Positions 24,105 through 38,746 are shown, numbered from the stretch's first letter. The stretch: 64,000 bases of DNA from Parus major (GCF_001522545.3 NC_031770.1:1410182-1474181), one strand, 5' to 3'. Notes: a model not told the origin generated them from the sequence alone. Translations and numbers: made by a program.

Positions 24105-27100
24105 AAGAGGGGAATAATGCACCTGCCTTTCCCCAGGGAGTTCTCTGGGTGGTTAGCTTGGGTGTGTGGCTGTGGCCTTGCAGTGAGGTGTCCCTCTGCT
24201 CTCACCTGACCTGCTGGGGCTGGCTGTGTAAACGTGAGGCTCGGCACAGCTGAGGTCTAGCCCAGAGTTACTGGTTCCACAATGCCCAGCTTCTGCCTTG
24301 GTGGCCCTTTCACTGGATAATGCTGGAACCGAGTTTGAAAGAGTTGCACCCGGGCTATGGGGTTGCAGAAAAGAGAATTTTACCAACGACACTTAGAACA
24401 AGCAGCTCACCCAAATCCCAGACAGGAATTCTGCAGTAGCTGCTTAGCTGCATGTTGGGTTAACATAACTCTGTGGGTCTGGCAGCATTCATTAATTGTG
24501 TCAATAAGTAAAAATTCACTGAGCATTTGCAAGAGATGCACAACAGAGCTCTGTTACCTTCCACATACACTCCCATTCTCTTCTTTGAGACTTGCTGAGA
24601 TTTTTAATTGTTTAATGTTGTTAAAAAATGGGGGTAAAGAAATGCTACTTGCCTTTTCTTTAACTTTGTGTGTGGCATTTTCCTCCTTTTATTTCCCACA
24701 ATGCATTCTTTAATCTATTGGTTTCTATATTACAGATCATGCTATTCAGAATGCACTCAAAATCTTGGGGACCTTCTTTTGGATATGGGACTCTGGAATA
24801 TAGAGTTTGTGATATAATTGTATCACAGATCTCCAAATTAATATTTCAAATTCATTTCAAATGAAAATTTGACATTTCATATTGTGACAGAAAATTTTGG
24901 CAATGAATAAATTAAGAGAATTAATTTTCATTATTTCTCTTCCATTAAGGATAGGAAAAACATTTTTTTAAAGGAATTTACACATCTGTTTTAGGCTCAT
25001 CTCTCTTCCATCTTATCTCCTCTCTGGCAAGGACAGTTCAGATTATAAAAAATATATCCTTTTTAAAATCACTTGTCATAAATTCAGGTTCTCCCTGGCA
25101 GAACACTAATAGTTTTGTGAAAAAAGCAATTTTAGAAATAATTGCAATCTTAAGAAAATAGATCTAAAGTCATTTCTTCCTTTGAAATAGAATTTAGCCA
25201 AGATAATAGGGTTTTGTGTTTTTTGTTAATTTTATTTCATATTTAATTTTCCCATGGCTTCTATCAGATTTTCAAATTTATTTATTTTTTCTTCTCTAAG
25301 AAGATAGATTTCATGGAGAGAGAAATAAAATACAGCATGAAAACTAGCATTTTAGTTTTGTTTGCAGAATGGGCAGAAGGAGGCCTCACACTGGCTCTTG
25401 GCTGCTCCCTTCCCAGGGAGAGCTTGTCCATTGTAATTCTCACCTTAGGTTTGTACTGAAGAATTAGGTGTGATATATCTCTTTGTCTTATTTGGCATGG
25501 GTGAAAAGAATGAAGGAAAAATGATATTTTGCTCAGGAAATATGTAAGAGAACAGAGAAGCAAGTAGATGTCTGAACTGCTATCAAGGACATGTGAAGCC
25601 TTCTTTAATAGCTTGTAATTTTTAATGCTCTGAAAGAAGCGATGCAGAGACCTGTTTCTCTGTCCCTGCACACGAGCAAGTGTGTTGCTATTTCCCACTC
25701 CTGGCTGGCTGCCACGGTATGGTTAAATCTGGAAGTCTGCCCAACCCCGCTGAATGCACTCGATTAGCAGATTTTATTGGAGCAGCACCACCCGCATCTT
25801 AGCCCGGGTTTGTGCTCCGGGATTCTGCTCAGCCACAGGCTCCAGCGGCACAGGAGCCATCGGCGGGACCCACCCTCGGTGTGCCGGGGCACGGGGCGCT
25901 GCTCCGGCTGCTCAGGAGGAGGCACACGGGTGGCATGGGCAGTGAACGTCCTGTATTCCCCACACCAGCAGCTGCGGCTGAAGCCTGCTCTCTGTCCTAC
26001 TGGGAAGGGGAAGGCAAACCCCCCGTGACATCCCTGATACCATAATCTAGAGAAAAACCCCAAGTATTAGCAAATGACAAGCAGTAAACCAGATTATAGC
26101 TGCCTGAAGCTACATGCTGCCAGGCAGTTACATAATGGCACAAAACTCTTCAGCCTCCACTGCAGCACTGAGCCTAAAATACAGCAAAAAGGGCTCTGGT
26201 GAGCCCAGCTCTGCAAGGTTTCTCTGAAAGCACAGGTTCCCAATCTCTGCTCTGAAGAGTTGGCTGAGAAACCAAGAGAAAAAGAGAAATAACAGTAATA
26301 GGCAAGAAAATGAGTCACAGTGCTTACATAAAGACATAGAAAGGCATAATTCCATGTTTGTTTACATAACTCCTTGTATTAGTCTCACAAAACAGAAGTT
26401 TAAAAGGCATTCTTTGGATCATGGTAATCTCCCTTAAATACAGCATGTTGTGGATTTTGGTGGTGTCATAACTTCACACCTGCTCTTTCCTGTTTGTGTC
26501 TGTGACTGGCTGCACATCCATTAGAACACAGGTTAAATTAATAACTGGTTGGATAATTAATAACTTTATATTGCATTAAAATACATGTTTTGAATAATAG
26601 GGAGGGTCTTATATTCGGAGGGATCCTAGTGCAGCTGGTTCCGAGGAAGGACAGATAAGCTGAAGTAGTTTGTGTGCATCTTTTCAAAATGAGTCTTTCA
26701 GCAGAACAGGAAGGTTGGTGAACTCTTCCAGTGACATCCTGCTGCAATTAGAAATTTAATACTGGAAGTTTTACTTATGGAAAACTTTAACAACATGGCA
26801 TAACTTTCTATTTGCAACCTGCTGTATTTAGTACTCTTTTGATAAGAGTTCATTTTGAAGTGATTGTAAAGCAGGCCCATAAACATGACAAGTTACTGTT
26901 GAGGTGGATTTGGATGTGGCTTGTGGGCTTTGAACAGTGTGTCAGGTTTTGTGTGGTTTCTTTCCATTGTCTGGCTGTGATGCTCCTTGAGACCTCAAAG
27001 GCTGGACCTGAATTCACTTCATGTATAAGGGCAGCTTTCCTCAAACCTCTACCAAGTCTGGTGCCTAAAATAACACTAGAGGTTCTGAACCTTTTCCCTT

Positions 27101-28226
27101 CATGTTTTTCCCCAACTACCCATTTTGTAGCCAGCAGAGAAGGGAAGTTATCTGATTCAGAGAACTTGCTAAATTCCCAGACTCTGTGCTCACTTTTTGC
27201 TATTTCTCTTCCCTTTCTGAGGAGTTACCACAGACATAATTTGCTTTCCAGCCATGATGATGGTTCTGTGGGCACTGCCTTATGTGTGAACATATGAATT
27301 GCTCTGTTACACAGATGGATCATTTTAAAAGCTTGGAAGTAAACTAACCTTCCATGTCTAAAATTTCTAGAAAATACTTGAATTTCCAGGGCTTGTTTGT
27401 TTGCTTTGATGGGAACCAGGCTGTGGATCTTTAACTTTCCAGAGCCTGGTGGATACACGAGTGTGACTAGTCATGTGAGGAGATCTTAGATGTGCATGGG
27501 AGATGGGTGACAGCTATTTATTTTTGTAAATGCCTATTTTAAGAATATTGTAAATCTGAACAGAGAGTCTTGTTCTCTGAGAGCTGGCCTTATGTGAGAT
27601 AAAACATGATTTTCCTGTGAGGGAGCTGAGAAAGCAGCATGCATTTGTCTGAGCAAGGAATATTTTGGCATTTGTGTCTACATCAGTATAACTTCACAAT
27701 TGCATTTTTGTTGCCTGTTGGTGAAGGGTCATAAGATAATTTAAATTAGGAATAACTACGTATTTTGTGATTCAACCGAGGACAGACTAAATGAGGTATG
27801 AATACACTGCTGTTAAATAACTCAGCTCTTCAGAATGCCCTGTTTCTTGGTGTATTAAATAGTTATTTGAATGTGTATTGCATTTCACATTTTCCTCGTG
27901 GTATCTGTTGTTTTTCATTTTCAATCTGTGGGACTCCCCACTGCCTAGGGGTAAATGTTCTTTTACCTTGTCATTTAGTTTGGTAGGAGTCACTTTATAT
28001 AGGATGACAGTTTAGTGCCCTGCACACATTTTTTTCTGCTTTCTTCCTCCCTATCAGATATAACAATTTTATCAACATGAGCCCCTCAAAACTGAACATC
28101 TGCTGCAGCTGTCACAGGCTGCTATCAACAGAGCTGGAGTTTCTGTGACCCACCTCAGCCATTGCCATTGTCAGGATTGTGTTTGGGGTTTTTAAACATA
28201 TGTACGCTCACAAATACATATAAACA

Positions 28227-28262
28227 GTGTGTGTGTATATATCTATATCTATATATACAATA
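28227..28262 (+). repeat. GT/TA microsatellite
   Basis: A short gtgtgtgt run passes into tatatatctatatctatatata. Simple repeat in EML6 intron 1. Confidence 0.85.
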
Positions 28263-28411
28263 TTATATTATTAGGCAGTATTATGTAATGCATAAGTATA
28301 AAAAATTTATATTTTTGGCTTTCAAATAAATTGTTGACTAAATGTCATCACACAATTACCCCTTTCTCTTCCTCTTTTCTGTGCTGGAGGAAGCAGCAGG
28401 GAGTGATATCC

Positions 28412-28449
28412 CTTCATTCCTGGAATGAAGTGATTATTATCACTTCATT
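28412..28449. repeat. Overlapping inverted repeats
   Basis: Two hairpins share one arm. cttcattcc at 28412-28420 pairs with ggaatgaag at 28422-28430 (loop 1). aatgaagtgat at 28424-28434 pairs perfectly with atcacttcatt at 28439-28449 (loop 4). The sequence thus alternates forward, reverse and forward copies of one short motif. Confidence 0.9.
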
Positions 28450-29690
28450 TCAGTTCAGTTATGAACGGACTGCACTTAAACCTGGAATTGCTAAGGAACT
28501 GGAACTATGTAGAGCTGTTCAGTATTGGCACATCTAAGCTTTTTCTGAGTGCTGGCAGAAATTTAGGCTCCTAGGAAATGTTTCCAGTAAAAAAAAAATA
28601 ATCTCTATCATTGTGACAGGAGGGGTTTTTCTCTCTAGTATGTGACAGAAATTTAAGAAGAAAAAAGGTGAGATTCACCAACAAAAGCAATTGCCACAAC
28701 CATGGTTTGTTCTTTCAGGCTTGAGCTGTGGCTTTAGGACAACATGCCCAAATACGTTAAAACAGAAGAGCTTCACTGTATGTCAGCATGAATTTAAGGC
28801 ATCAGACATTGCATTCTGCTCAGGAGGTCCTGGGGATTTTTAGCTCTTCATTTCTCTCTTCTGAAGGCAGACCATGGCATTTCAAATGTCATTTTCAGTT
28901 ATGTCCTGCAGTGGTTATTCCTGTGGGAATGTTAGCATACTGTTTCTAGCATGTTGGATTTCAGTTTTTCTCCTGGCTCCCTCGAGTCAGTGAGGTAGAA
29001 CTGCTTTACTGGTACCTCTGGCATCCACCACCCCAAATGGGAAGGTTCCAAAGGAATGACAGCTGGGGTAGGTTGGTCTCCCATTTCATTCTTGGGTTGC
29101 TCATGGACATGGGGCTTCCCAGACTCGGTTGTTCATGCAGCATGCCAACACATTGCACCTGTCTTACCTTGAAAATGTAAGCATGTGGTTTTGATCAGCT
29201 CTTTCAGATACCGGCAAAAAGCCTGAAGAATTTGGTTCATAGAAAAATTTGGCAGCATCTCATACATTCAGAACATAAGCTTTATTTTTCTTAATTAGAA
29301 TCCTCATTTGTATTTTAGATTATGCTTCCTTTGATTGAATATTTTTCCCTTTTTTCTCAAATTGATTTTATTTATATTTCTTACATTGTTTTAACAAGAA
29401 GGCCCTGCTGACAGAGTGAATAAAGATGAGTGTTTCTCACCAGCCTTCAGGGAGATGACTTCAGAGTTATCAATTAAACTCCCACTCATCTGCTGGAATC
29501 TGCTCTTCACCATGACCACACAGTCACCCCCCTAAAGGCTGCCTCAGTCTCTCTAAATCTGAGACATTCTCGGACTAATATATGGGAAGCTTCCTCGTTG
29601 TCTTATTTCCTCTTCATTCTGTTCTTCCATCCTTTTTTGTTTCTTTGCTTGTTCCATTCTTACCCTTCTGTGTAAAAATCCATATTTATA

Positions 29691-29728
29691 TTGCCCTCAA
29701 CCACTCCCCTCAGTGATTGAGGGCAATT
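29691..29728. repeat. Inverted repeat, 16-bp arms with one mismatch
   Basis: The left arm 29691-29706 (attgccctcaaccact) and right arm 29713-29728 (agtgattgagggcaat) are reverse complements except at one position (C opposite A). The loop is six bases. It lies in EML6 intron 1. Confidence 0.9.
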
Positions 29729-32700
29729 CAATTCATCAGTAGAGGTGTTTGTTCTGAGGAAAGGGCTGGATTGTTCCTAAAACACTCACCTCAAACCTCA
29801 GAGAGACCAGCTTTCTATGGAACAAGTGATTTCCATCTGCCTGGGAGGAGCTGGGACCTCTAAAGGTATTTAGGTATTACCCCTAAAGGCCTTAAGTGAG
29901 AACCTACAAAGGCTCCTCTTCCTAAACATACATCTCGAAGTGAAGGAGGCTCTAAAATAAGGAATTGTTGGAAAATAGGTGCCAATCTCTAGGTTTTATG
30001 GGGGTGTTTTTGAACAGTACCTGGAGGTTGTGAAACACTGATAAGGAGTGACATCCTCTTAGACTTGGTCTGGATAATTTAGGAAAAGTTAAAAACCCCA
30101 TCCAGTGAACCCTATTTTCAGCCAAATAAGGTAACTTGGATGTTCTTATACTGAAGTGCAATTATTTCAGTCATTTTCTAATTAAATGAAAAAGTTACTA
30201 TGATGTAGTACCATGCTAAAAAAACCAATTTTTTTAAGGTGTGTTCCAGACAGGTTATGAATTTCATTTCCAAAGTAAAAGTGCAAACATTTCTAGATAT
30301 GTTTATGGCTTCATTGTAAGATCATAAAAGCCAAAGCATATACATTTATTATTATTAACTATTTTAATATTTAAATAATGAATATAGAATAAAGCTTTGG
30401 CTTTCAATTTTTCTTTCTAATTCTGAGATGATTACAGATCTTTTTTTACTTATTCCAGCTGCCTGCAGAATACAAAAATAAAAGCAAATGTATGCAAAAT
30501 GCATTGCTCAAATTAACACACATTAAAATTCTGGTTGTTTCTCAACTCATCTGATATTTTTGCAAAAGAGAGCAGAATGTGGATAGTGTGTCCCACATCA
30601 GTCATCTCTATTGATCTTTTGCTTTCAGGAATACGAATGTGATCAGAGAATACTGACAGCTGTAAGTGTATCAGTACTAGAGACTCTAATACAGATAATT
30701 TAAACCAACAAACTTAGGTACCACTGGCATGGATCTCTCCTCAGTTTTATTCTTCCTTCTATGGCAAATCTGGGAATTCCTCCAATGCACCATTACCTGA
30801 ATTAAGTCTGCTTCCCATTTGATCTATTTGCCTATATTGGGAGCACAACAAAAGATCTGAATCTCCAAATCAGCTCAGAAGCTGGATTGCAGTACAAAAT
30901 TCTAATAGAAATACCCTGAGGTGTGTCCCACAGACCCTGGGGAGGCAGTAACTTGAGTTAGCTGAATTTATTGTGTTCAAATCCTACATTTTAATATGCA
31001 CTCAAAACATGATTGTGGAAACAACTCTGGGGAAAACAGCATTTTGATTTATTTGGCTTCAGAGTGAAGCAGAGACAGGGGATGTCAGATGCACTTGGCA
31101 TGTTGGTATTAACTCCTGGTGTTTGGAATCTCTAGAGTAAGATTTTCTATTGTAGAAGTCCAAGAAATAATTTGATTTTCTAGTTCTGATGAATTACAGC
31201 TTCTCATCTGAAAGCCCTGCTCATATCCACATGAATCTGAAAAGATAGATCTTTAGAGCTTGCACAGCCTTTGTGAGATTGCAGAAGGCAAAGGAATATT
31301 TTATTTTGGCTTGTGTAATTATTAATAATGTTTACATTTGAAGCTTTCTTCATTAGACAGAGGACTGATGGAATAATAAAATGGACTTCTAACTCCTCAG
31401 GCAGCCTGCTTTTTATGGCCCTCCAGACTGGGGCGAACTTTATTTTCTAAGTAACTAATAAAGTAATTCCTGTCTTTTCTCCTTAGTTTAATATATTTTT
31501 AAAATAAAAACAGATAAAATACTTACAAAACATGGCAGTACATGAATTAGAGGAAATATTCAATAACATCACAGGAAAATACTAAGGATTAAAAAGAAAT
31601 TAGAAGTGGAACAATAAAACATTTTAAAGTGACTATACAAAGCTGATTTGACAATTAAGCATCATAGAATGATTATTTTACACATAAAAATAATTAATGA
31701 ACCAAAAACCACAAAAAAATTAAAATAAATCTTTTTCCTGATTATAATTTCTATATAAAATTAACTTCTAAAAATCAGCAAGTTGAATTTCTGCCTTTCA
31801 CTAGATACAGGTGCAGCTTCTTTAATTCACAGACTTGGGGTTTTACACAAACAGTAACAGTTTCCTACCATTTCAGTAATTTCTGTAAAGATAAACTCAA
31901 CAATATTTGTATGTGTTGAGTGAAGGAAGATGTGTCTTGATGGTGATTTTTCTAAAACACACGAGTTGAGAGTATTTAGGTGTATTTTCACAAATGGAAC
32001 AAAATACACACCATCCCTGAGCGTGAGGAGCTGAGTTTTGGACACATTTCCAATAGCTGCAGGCAGTGCCACGAGCCAAGCTCCCATTAAAAGTGTGTCC
32101 TTTGCTTACTTGTGACTAATAAGGATTCTCTTTCAGTGTAAAGCTTCAAAATGAGCTTCCTTTCTCTTGACATTCAGAAACCTTCACTCAGCCAGGCAAA
32201 CACCTCAGATCCACGAGATGTTCAGTGTAACATCCCTGTCTTAGACACCAGAGATTCCACTGGGAAAAAGACCTTGGCTGGATAATGGATTTTGTAGTAT
32301 CAAATTGATGTGTAATGGAGTCGTAGCTTTTGTTCTGATAAAAAGCAGCTCTGTCCCGTGAGAATTTCCTGTTGTCTGCCACCTGTTAAGCACAGATTGT
32401 TCTCAGGTGAGTGTTTCACCTGAATTCAATCAGCAGAATTTGGAAGTAACAGAACTGACCCCAGCAATGAGCCATGGAAGTCCCTGCACCTGGGCTTGCC
32501 AGGCCCTCATTTGTAACAAACGTGGGCCAGTTGGAAGGGGGAGGGAGCAGGAGGTTATAGAAAGGGTTCAGTTGGTCATCTGCCCTCTCTAAAGCTGCTC
32601 TGGAGCCTTGGTGAGTGTTTCTTTTATTTATTTATGCTTTTGAAAACAGCCATATAACCAAAAAAATTAGACTTACAAAGCCTGTGGTAGAACGGAGAAA

Positions 32701-34433
32701 AGGCTAAAAGGGAAGCAGTGTGAAATTCTGATCAGCATTCAATTCTGAGTGTGTTGCTTTGGTGTTTTCCTTTTTATCTTTCTGGGTTTTATGTGCAGAT
32801 TATTGGTATTCTATTGGTGAATCATTTGTTGGTTTTACCATGGTGCTGCATAACTCTGTCACCAGCAGGACAGCAGAGTATGGTGAAATCAAGGTGTTGG
32901 ATTTAATATGTAATTGTTCTGTGTGTTGGCTCTAAAAGCAATGGTACTTAGCTGCTTTTTGTTTAATAACAAGCTAGAGCTGGGTGAGGTCTTGCAGCTA
33001 GAATAGGCTCTGGGAAACCAGGTAAATTCTGTTCTCTGGGAAGTTTAACAGAAGTTTTGTTTAATCTGTCTCATACAGAAGAGACACTTGATACTTCAAA
33101 TATTCGGGCTGTGTCAGACAATGTAAAGCAAGGTAACAAAAGTCACTTATTTTAGTAAGTGCCCTTCTCAAAAAAATTAAACTGTTTTGTAGACAATTGT
33201 AAAGAAACCTTTCTTGTCTGAATTGTGACTGGAAGTTTGGAGAACAGACCCTTTCTGATGTTACATATGGCTCTTATTTGGTCTCCAGTGGTTTCTGCCC
33301 CAATTGATGTTTGTTGTGCACTTCAGCATGGCCAAACAGGGAGCAGGATCTCCACATGATCGTATAAGAACTTGCTATTTCTTTCCTATTTCTGCTGATT
33401 TTCAACCTTTGAAATAGAAAGATATTTTCCCTGAGAACAGTTGTTGGTCTTGGCCTTGCATTTCTGTGAGATAATGACAAAAAAGCATTCTGAGTATCAC
33501 TGAAAACTCCCCCTGTCCTGAGGGGGTCTGAAAATGAACCTTTTTTTCCAGCCACATCTAATACTGCCACATTTCTCATTTCTGTAGACACTCAGTGTAC
33601 AGAGAATGATCTGCTTCTGACCCATGAAATGCAGCTCAGTGTGTGTTGGTTTGATATGTTATGGAATCAAACCCTTCCTCTGCTGTTCTTCTTGCCACTA
33701 AAGTGCCTAAACTTTAAATGTTGTAGGGCAGGATAGCCATGAGAAGAAGGTTCAAATGGGATGCAGCTGTGTGTTTGTTGCCCTTGAAGTAAGAGCACTT
33801 TCCCCAGGCTCATAATCCTCATTTCTGATAATCAGGTGAAAGAAAACCTATGCAAACAGTATTATTATCTCAGTGTGAATTTTTTAACAACAGCCTGGCA
33901 GTTTTGTTAGACCACACGATTTGTCATAGATGTAAATATACCTGGGGATTCAACAGGATGAGATGAAATCTCTTAAAATAAAAATGAAAGTGGGAGTGAT
34001 CCAGGAAAGTTGTGACAATGGTTGGTTTCTTTTTCTTGTTCTCTGCAGTATTTCCCATTTCTCCTTGGCTGTTCTCTGGGCTTTTTAGTTATTTTTATCA
34101 CATCTTCTATATTCATTTTGCAGCTCCCCCATGGTTCCTCTTTTTGTCAGCTTTGTCTTTTGTCTGTCCTGTTTCCAAAATTTTCTTCCCATTTTCCCTC
34201 TCTTCTTTCTTAGCTGTTTCTGCAAATGTTTTGATTCAGACTGTGATCTGCATAGTTATACCCGTATTCAGTGCTGACTGTTGGCTATACAAAAAGCAGA
34301 GAAGATCCAAGAAATGCCAAAGCAGTTGTGCCTGAGTCAGCCTCTGAAGGGAAGGGGAGAATCCCCCCTGGAAATACCTCCTGCTGTGCTGCCAAGCAAG
34401 GGGGGGGGGCATCTGTACCACCACCATGCAGTT

Positions 34434-34467
34434 AATTAATTAGTGCATGTGGGCAATTAATTAGTGC
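34434..34467 (+). repeat. Direct repeat of aattaattagtgc
   Basis: Two exact 13-bp copies lie at 34434-34446 and 34455-34467, 21 bp apart start to start. Each has a TAATTA homeodomain core, so the two cores are spaced by about two helical turns. Confidence 0.85.
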
Positions 34468-37400
34468 TCAGATTTGCTGTTCACTGTGACCACCAGTTGT
34501 AGAGCTGTCAGCTTAATCTTGGCCTGAATGATCGTCACATCTCTGCCCTTGGGGAAAAGACACAGCTACATCCAGGCCATTTTCAGTTGTGTCAGCCTTG
34601 GAGTGTGAGGAAATGGGAAAAAGAATTGGTTTGATTGCCATCAGCTGTGCATGGTTTGTGTGCCTGGTTTGGGCTGCATTTGACTCTGGTGTTCCCACAG
34701 GTTGGAATAAAGTGAACACAGGAAATAAAGGAGGCTGATTTCTTCATTTCCAGGCTTTATCTGATGTATGAGTTTTATATTTTTTATCACAGTGTTCAGA
34801 CTGGCCTTCACATACCTTATACCAGATGAACTTGAAAGTTTTGCTGGTTCCTGTTGAGCATTACTGGATTTACAGCAGTGTTTCATTAGCTTTCCATGTA
34901 TTGAGAAATCACTGATAGCATTTAATTGCTGTTTTTATCTCAGCATCATAGACTGATATCTACTTGCTGGTTTATTGTGTATTTTATCACAGAATGTGTT
35001 ACATTGTCCATAAAGTATCATAAGCATAGAATAGGGCAGGGGCAAATATGTTGCTGAACTAAGTAGTTATTGCTCTTTCCTAACCCTCTCTTTTTAGTCT
35101 CCAATTCTAGCAGATTTTTCTTTACAACTCATGGTTTCAGGTCCATTTTACTGATTGCATCAAATCACAATGCTTATATTGAGAAGGGTGTCACGTGTAT
35201 CTGTTTTGGGTATTTTTTACAACTGCTTTGGCCATTAAAAGGAGCATTTGGTTTGTCATCATGAGTGCAAATACCATTAGACTCAAATGGGAGCTCTGAG
35301 CATGCATGGGAAAATGCTCTGGTTGAATTTCAGAGTTACACAGCAGGGTCTCTATGGGGTAGTGTGGCTCATAAGAAATACTGGGTGTTTTCCCCAATCA
35401 GTTGTTGCTTAAAATCCACAGTTCATGAGGACATCAACAGTTGTTGTTGATTAGTTTTCAGTGTCTTAATGTGGGCTTTGGATAAAATCTCCTAGGATTG
35501 CTTTTCACTGGGAGATGCTCAGAGCTGCAAAATATCCATGAGTTATCCATAAAATAAACTTGTACAAGGAAAGAAATCATTAGAGAAGTGCAGCCATGTG
35601 TGAGGAGGAACCCCAGTGCTGCAGGACTGTGCTGTGGTGCTGTTCCCTTTTTGTTTGGGGGATCTACCCAATATTTCTCTGTCTACAGATGCATATGAGT
35701 GTAAATCTGTGGTCTTAAAGTGCAGAATGCTTTTGCTCAAAGCATTATATTTTAAAAGTTTAGTTTTTTCCCCTTGCTTCTTTCACCTTCTGTTATTGGG
35801 GAAATTTTAACCATGTGTTCAAAAGCCATTTACTTTTTAAATGTGGCCTGTCTCTGCTCCCTCTGTCATGCCATCCCATGATGCCATGAGAAATTCCATG
35901 TTCTGCCATGCTCAGACCTTTTGGACCTGATCTGTGAAGAGTTCTAATATGCCTTGGGGAGTTGAACAAACCTTATTGACATGTGGTAGAATAACTCCAT
36001 GGGCTTGAATAACAAACTGGCACGAGGAGCAGGTCAGCAGGAATCTTCCAAGGATAAAGAGTGGCAGGAATGGTTATAACTTGGTGTGCTTCTGTCACCA
36101 TTCTGCCTCAGGTGAGTTCTGGAAAATAGTCAGAAATAAAACCCCTGTCAAGATGCCCCTCAGATTGCCAGGGCACTGTCAGTGTGCTGGAGCTGAGCAG
36201 CAGCTGTAAATGTGTGCATTTCCAGGACCTTTATTAGGTCTGAGCTGCACATCCACTTCAAAAATGGCTCCGTTTGGGCTCGGTTTGTGGGGCCAGCCCA
36301 ACACAGTGATTCCAGTTATGGTCTGCTCTGACTTCATTTGCTCTGGGGGTGTTTGCTTCCTCAGAGGAGCAGATGGGAGCTGTCTGGGACAGGCCACCAA
36401 ATTCCGGAATTGTGGCTCAGAGGCAGCCTGGCTTCTTGGAAGTCGGAAGCTGGTGCAGAGAGATGAGTAAATGCTGGAATCTGTCTGTATCACTCTTCTT
36501 CCTACACAGGGAGCATGGAGGGGAAAACCAACAGTGGAACAGCTAGTAAGAGCTTGGACCTAAAAAATGCCTAAATGATTTTTAAAAAGCCCATCGTTCT
36601 GTACACATATCCTGTTCTCTGTTATATATAAACAAGATATTGCTATATAGCAATCAAGACAGTAAATTAAAATGTTGCCATCGCAGTATCTCTATCAACA
36701 TTTATGTTTTTATTTTGTCAGGATAAATATGCTCTGTACTTGAGTTATTTGCAAGAAGCATGTGGCAGTATTTAGTATATTTAAAACTATCATTAGAGCT
36801 ATATGTTCAGATGTGTAAAAAAAGCAATTCACTTGTATGTGTGTGTATCAGCTATCTTATACATGGAAATACGTGCACACAAGGAGTCTCTGTGTCTCAG
36901 GGCTAACAGATCTGTTCCCCAACTTGTTCCCCATCCCTGCAGTAGCCTCCCTCACCTGCCCTATGGTACAAGCCAAGGAAAATTGGTTATTGTGGTGTGT
37001 GAACTGCCTGCCAGCTCTGTGCTGCTCTGTGGGTCTTGGGCTTGTGCTGGAGGAGCCAAAGGTTGGGAGTCGTGATTATGCACAAGCAGCAATCTCGTGT
37101 GTTATTAAGAGCTGGATTTTCCTCAAAACATGCTTGTGGTGTTGGTATTTCAGAACTCATTTGGGGGGAGATTAAATGTTGGATTAACCTGTCAGATTCC
37201 TGCAGTTTTCTGATCAGTGCTCTCTCCATTTTTACAGATCTGGAGGGGTTTGTGCAGGTTGTTTTGTTGTTACTTTGTTCTTCTTCCCCTTTTCTGGCTC
37301 CTCTTCCTTTTCTGATAATCCCTTGCTCCTGAAGGCCCCTGCAATTGCTTCCATTTAACTGCTGGTCTTTGTTCCATTATTCCTTTCAATGGAGCTTGAT

Positions 37401-38746
37401 GATGTTTTGTGCTGTACTCAGAAACGGGGATCAGGCTGCATCCTGCCTTATTTTGCTGCTAAAATAGCTCTGTCTGTACAGTGAGTTCCCTTTTGACCCC
37501 ACAACTGAGGAAAGAAACTCATTTTGCTCTGAGAAACGGGGAATTGCTGAGCGAGTGTTTGTGTTCTTTGCTGCCATGTGAGGACAGCTCTGTCCTTAGC
37601 ACCGTGTGAGCAGTAAAATGCAGAAGCTCCCTGGTGTTCCCATGTGCTGCTGGCCTGCCAGGAGCCAGGAGGTGTCCTGCCAGGAGCAGGAGGAGGCAAC
37701 AGAGGAGAAAATACCTGCTGGCACATTGTGGCTATTTTGGGACAGGCTTGGAGCTTCTTGAAATATTGTTTCTTCAGAGATATTTTTGCTACAGAGAAAG
37801 AGTCCTAAGAAAAATAATTGTTGTCTAATATGTCCATTGTTGAAGCATAACAGAGTCGGTGCCCTGAGTACTTCACAAGTTTGACCTAAATTCTGAAGAA
37901 AGACCTGCTGTGTTCTCTGTTCGGCTAAACTGTGGGGTTTGGAGAGGGTTTTTAACAAGAAACGAAAACTCTTTCCTTGTGAAGAGACTTCCTGAAGAGA
38001 GTTAATAGAACACAGTATCTGCCTCTCCCCAAGTCTCATTAACATGATCTAACACTGGTACAGAAAACTGCAGGATTTTGTAAAGGTTTGTCTAAACAGG
38101 AAATGTTATTCCAAATTTAAAACTGGATGGATTTGAAGGAGAGATTAATTGATCAGTGTCTAACAATCTAGAGTTATTTTAGATTGACATCAAATTTGCA
38201 CACTGCTTTAAAGTTCAAAACATCCCAGGTCTGAGGATGAGCTATATTGTCAAGAGCTGCTGACAGTTCACCTGAGACAGTGATTTCAACAAGTCCAGTG
38301 ATTTCATTCAGAATTGCAGGTGTCCGTTTCCTTTTCAAAAAGCAATTGCTTTTTTGTCAGGTGGGATGTTCTGGAAACCAGCTTTGATTTGTATGAACAA
38401 AGAATTGTTGATAGGTTGGTTATAATAAGATTCAAATTAATACGGCATTTGAAATAGAAAATACAAAATATGCACCAAAAGTACAAAAACAAATGTTTGG
38501 TTTTTCACTGCTGCAGTGAAAAAGTGTTTTGCCTATCTGATAAATAGGATAGTGCAGTGATAGATTTAAAAGACCCAGAGAAGTGAGATTTAAACCTCTT
38601 TCTCTCATCTGATACACCCATTCCAAGGTCTCCATCAATTCTGTATGTCTGTATTAAAGATAACAGAAGTGCTTGCTTTTTGCAGCATCAGAGAGCAATT
38701 ATCTACTGCAAGTTAACTGCTGCCAGCCAAAATGCGTTTTTACTTT

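Noticed and set aside
36210..36493. 86- and 104-codon overlapping frames in intron 1
   Set aside because: No similarity recognised. Frames of this length are expected by chance in a 24-kb intron.
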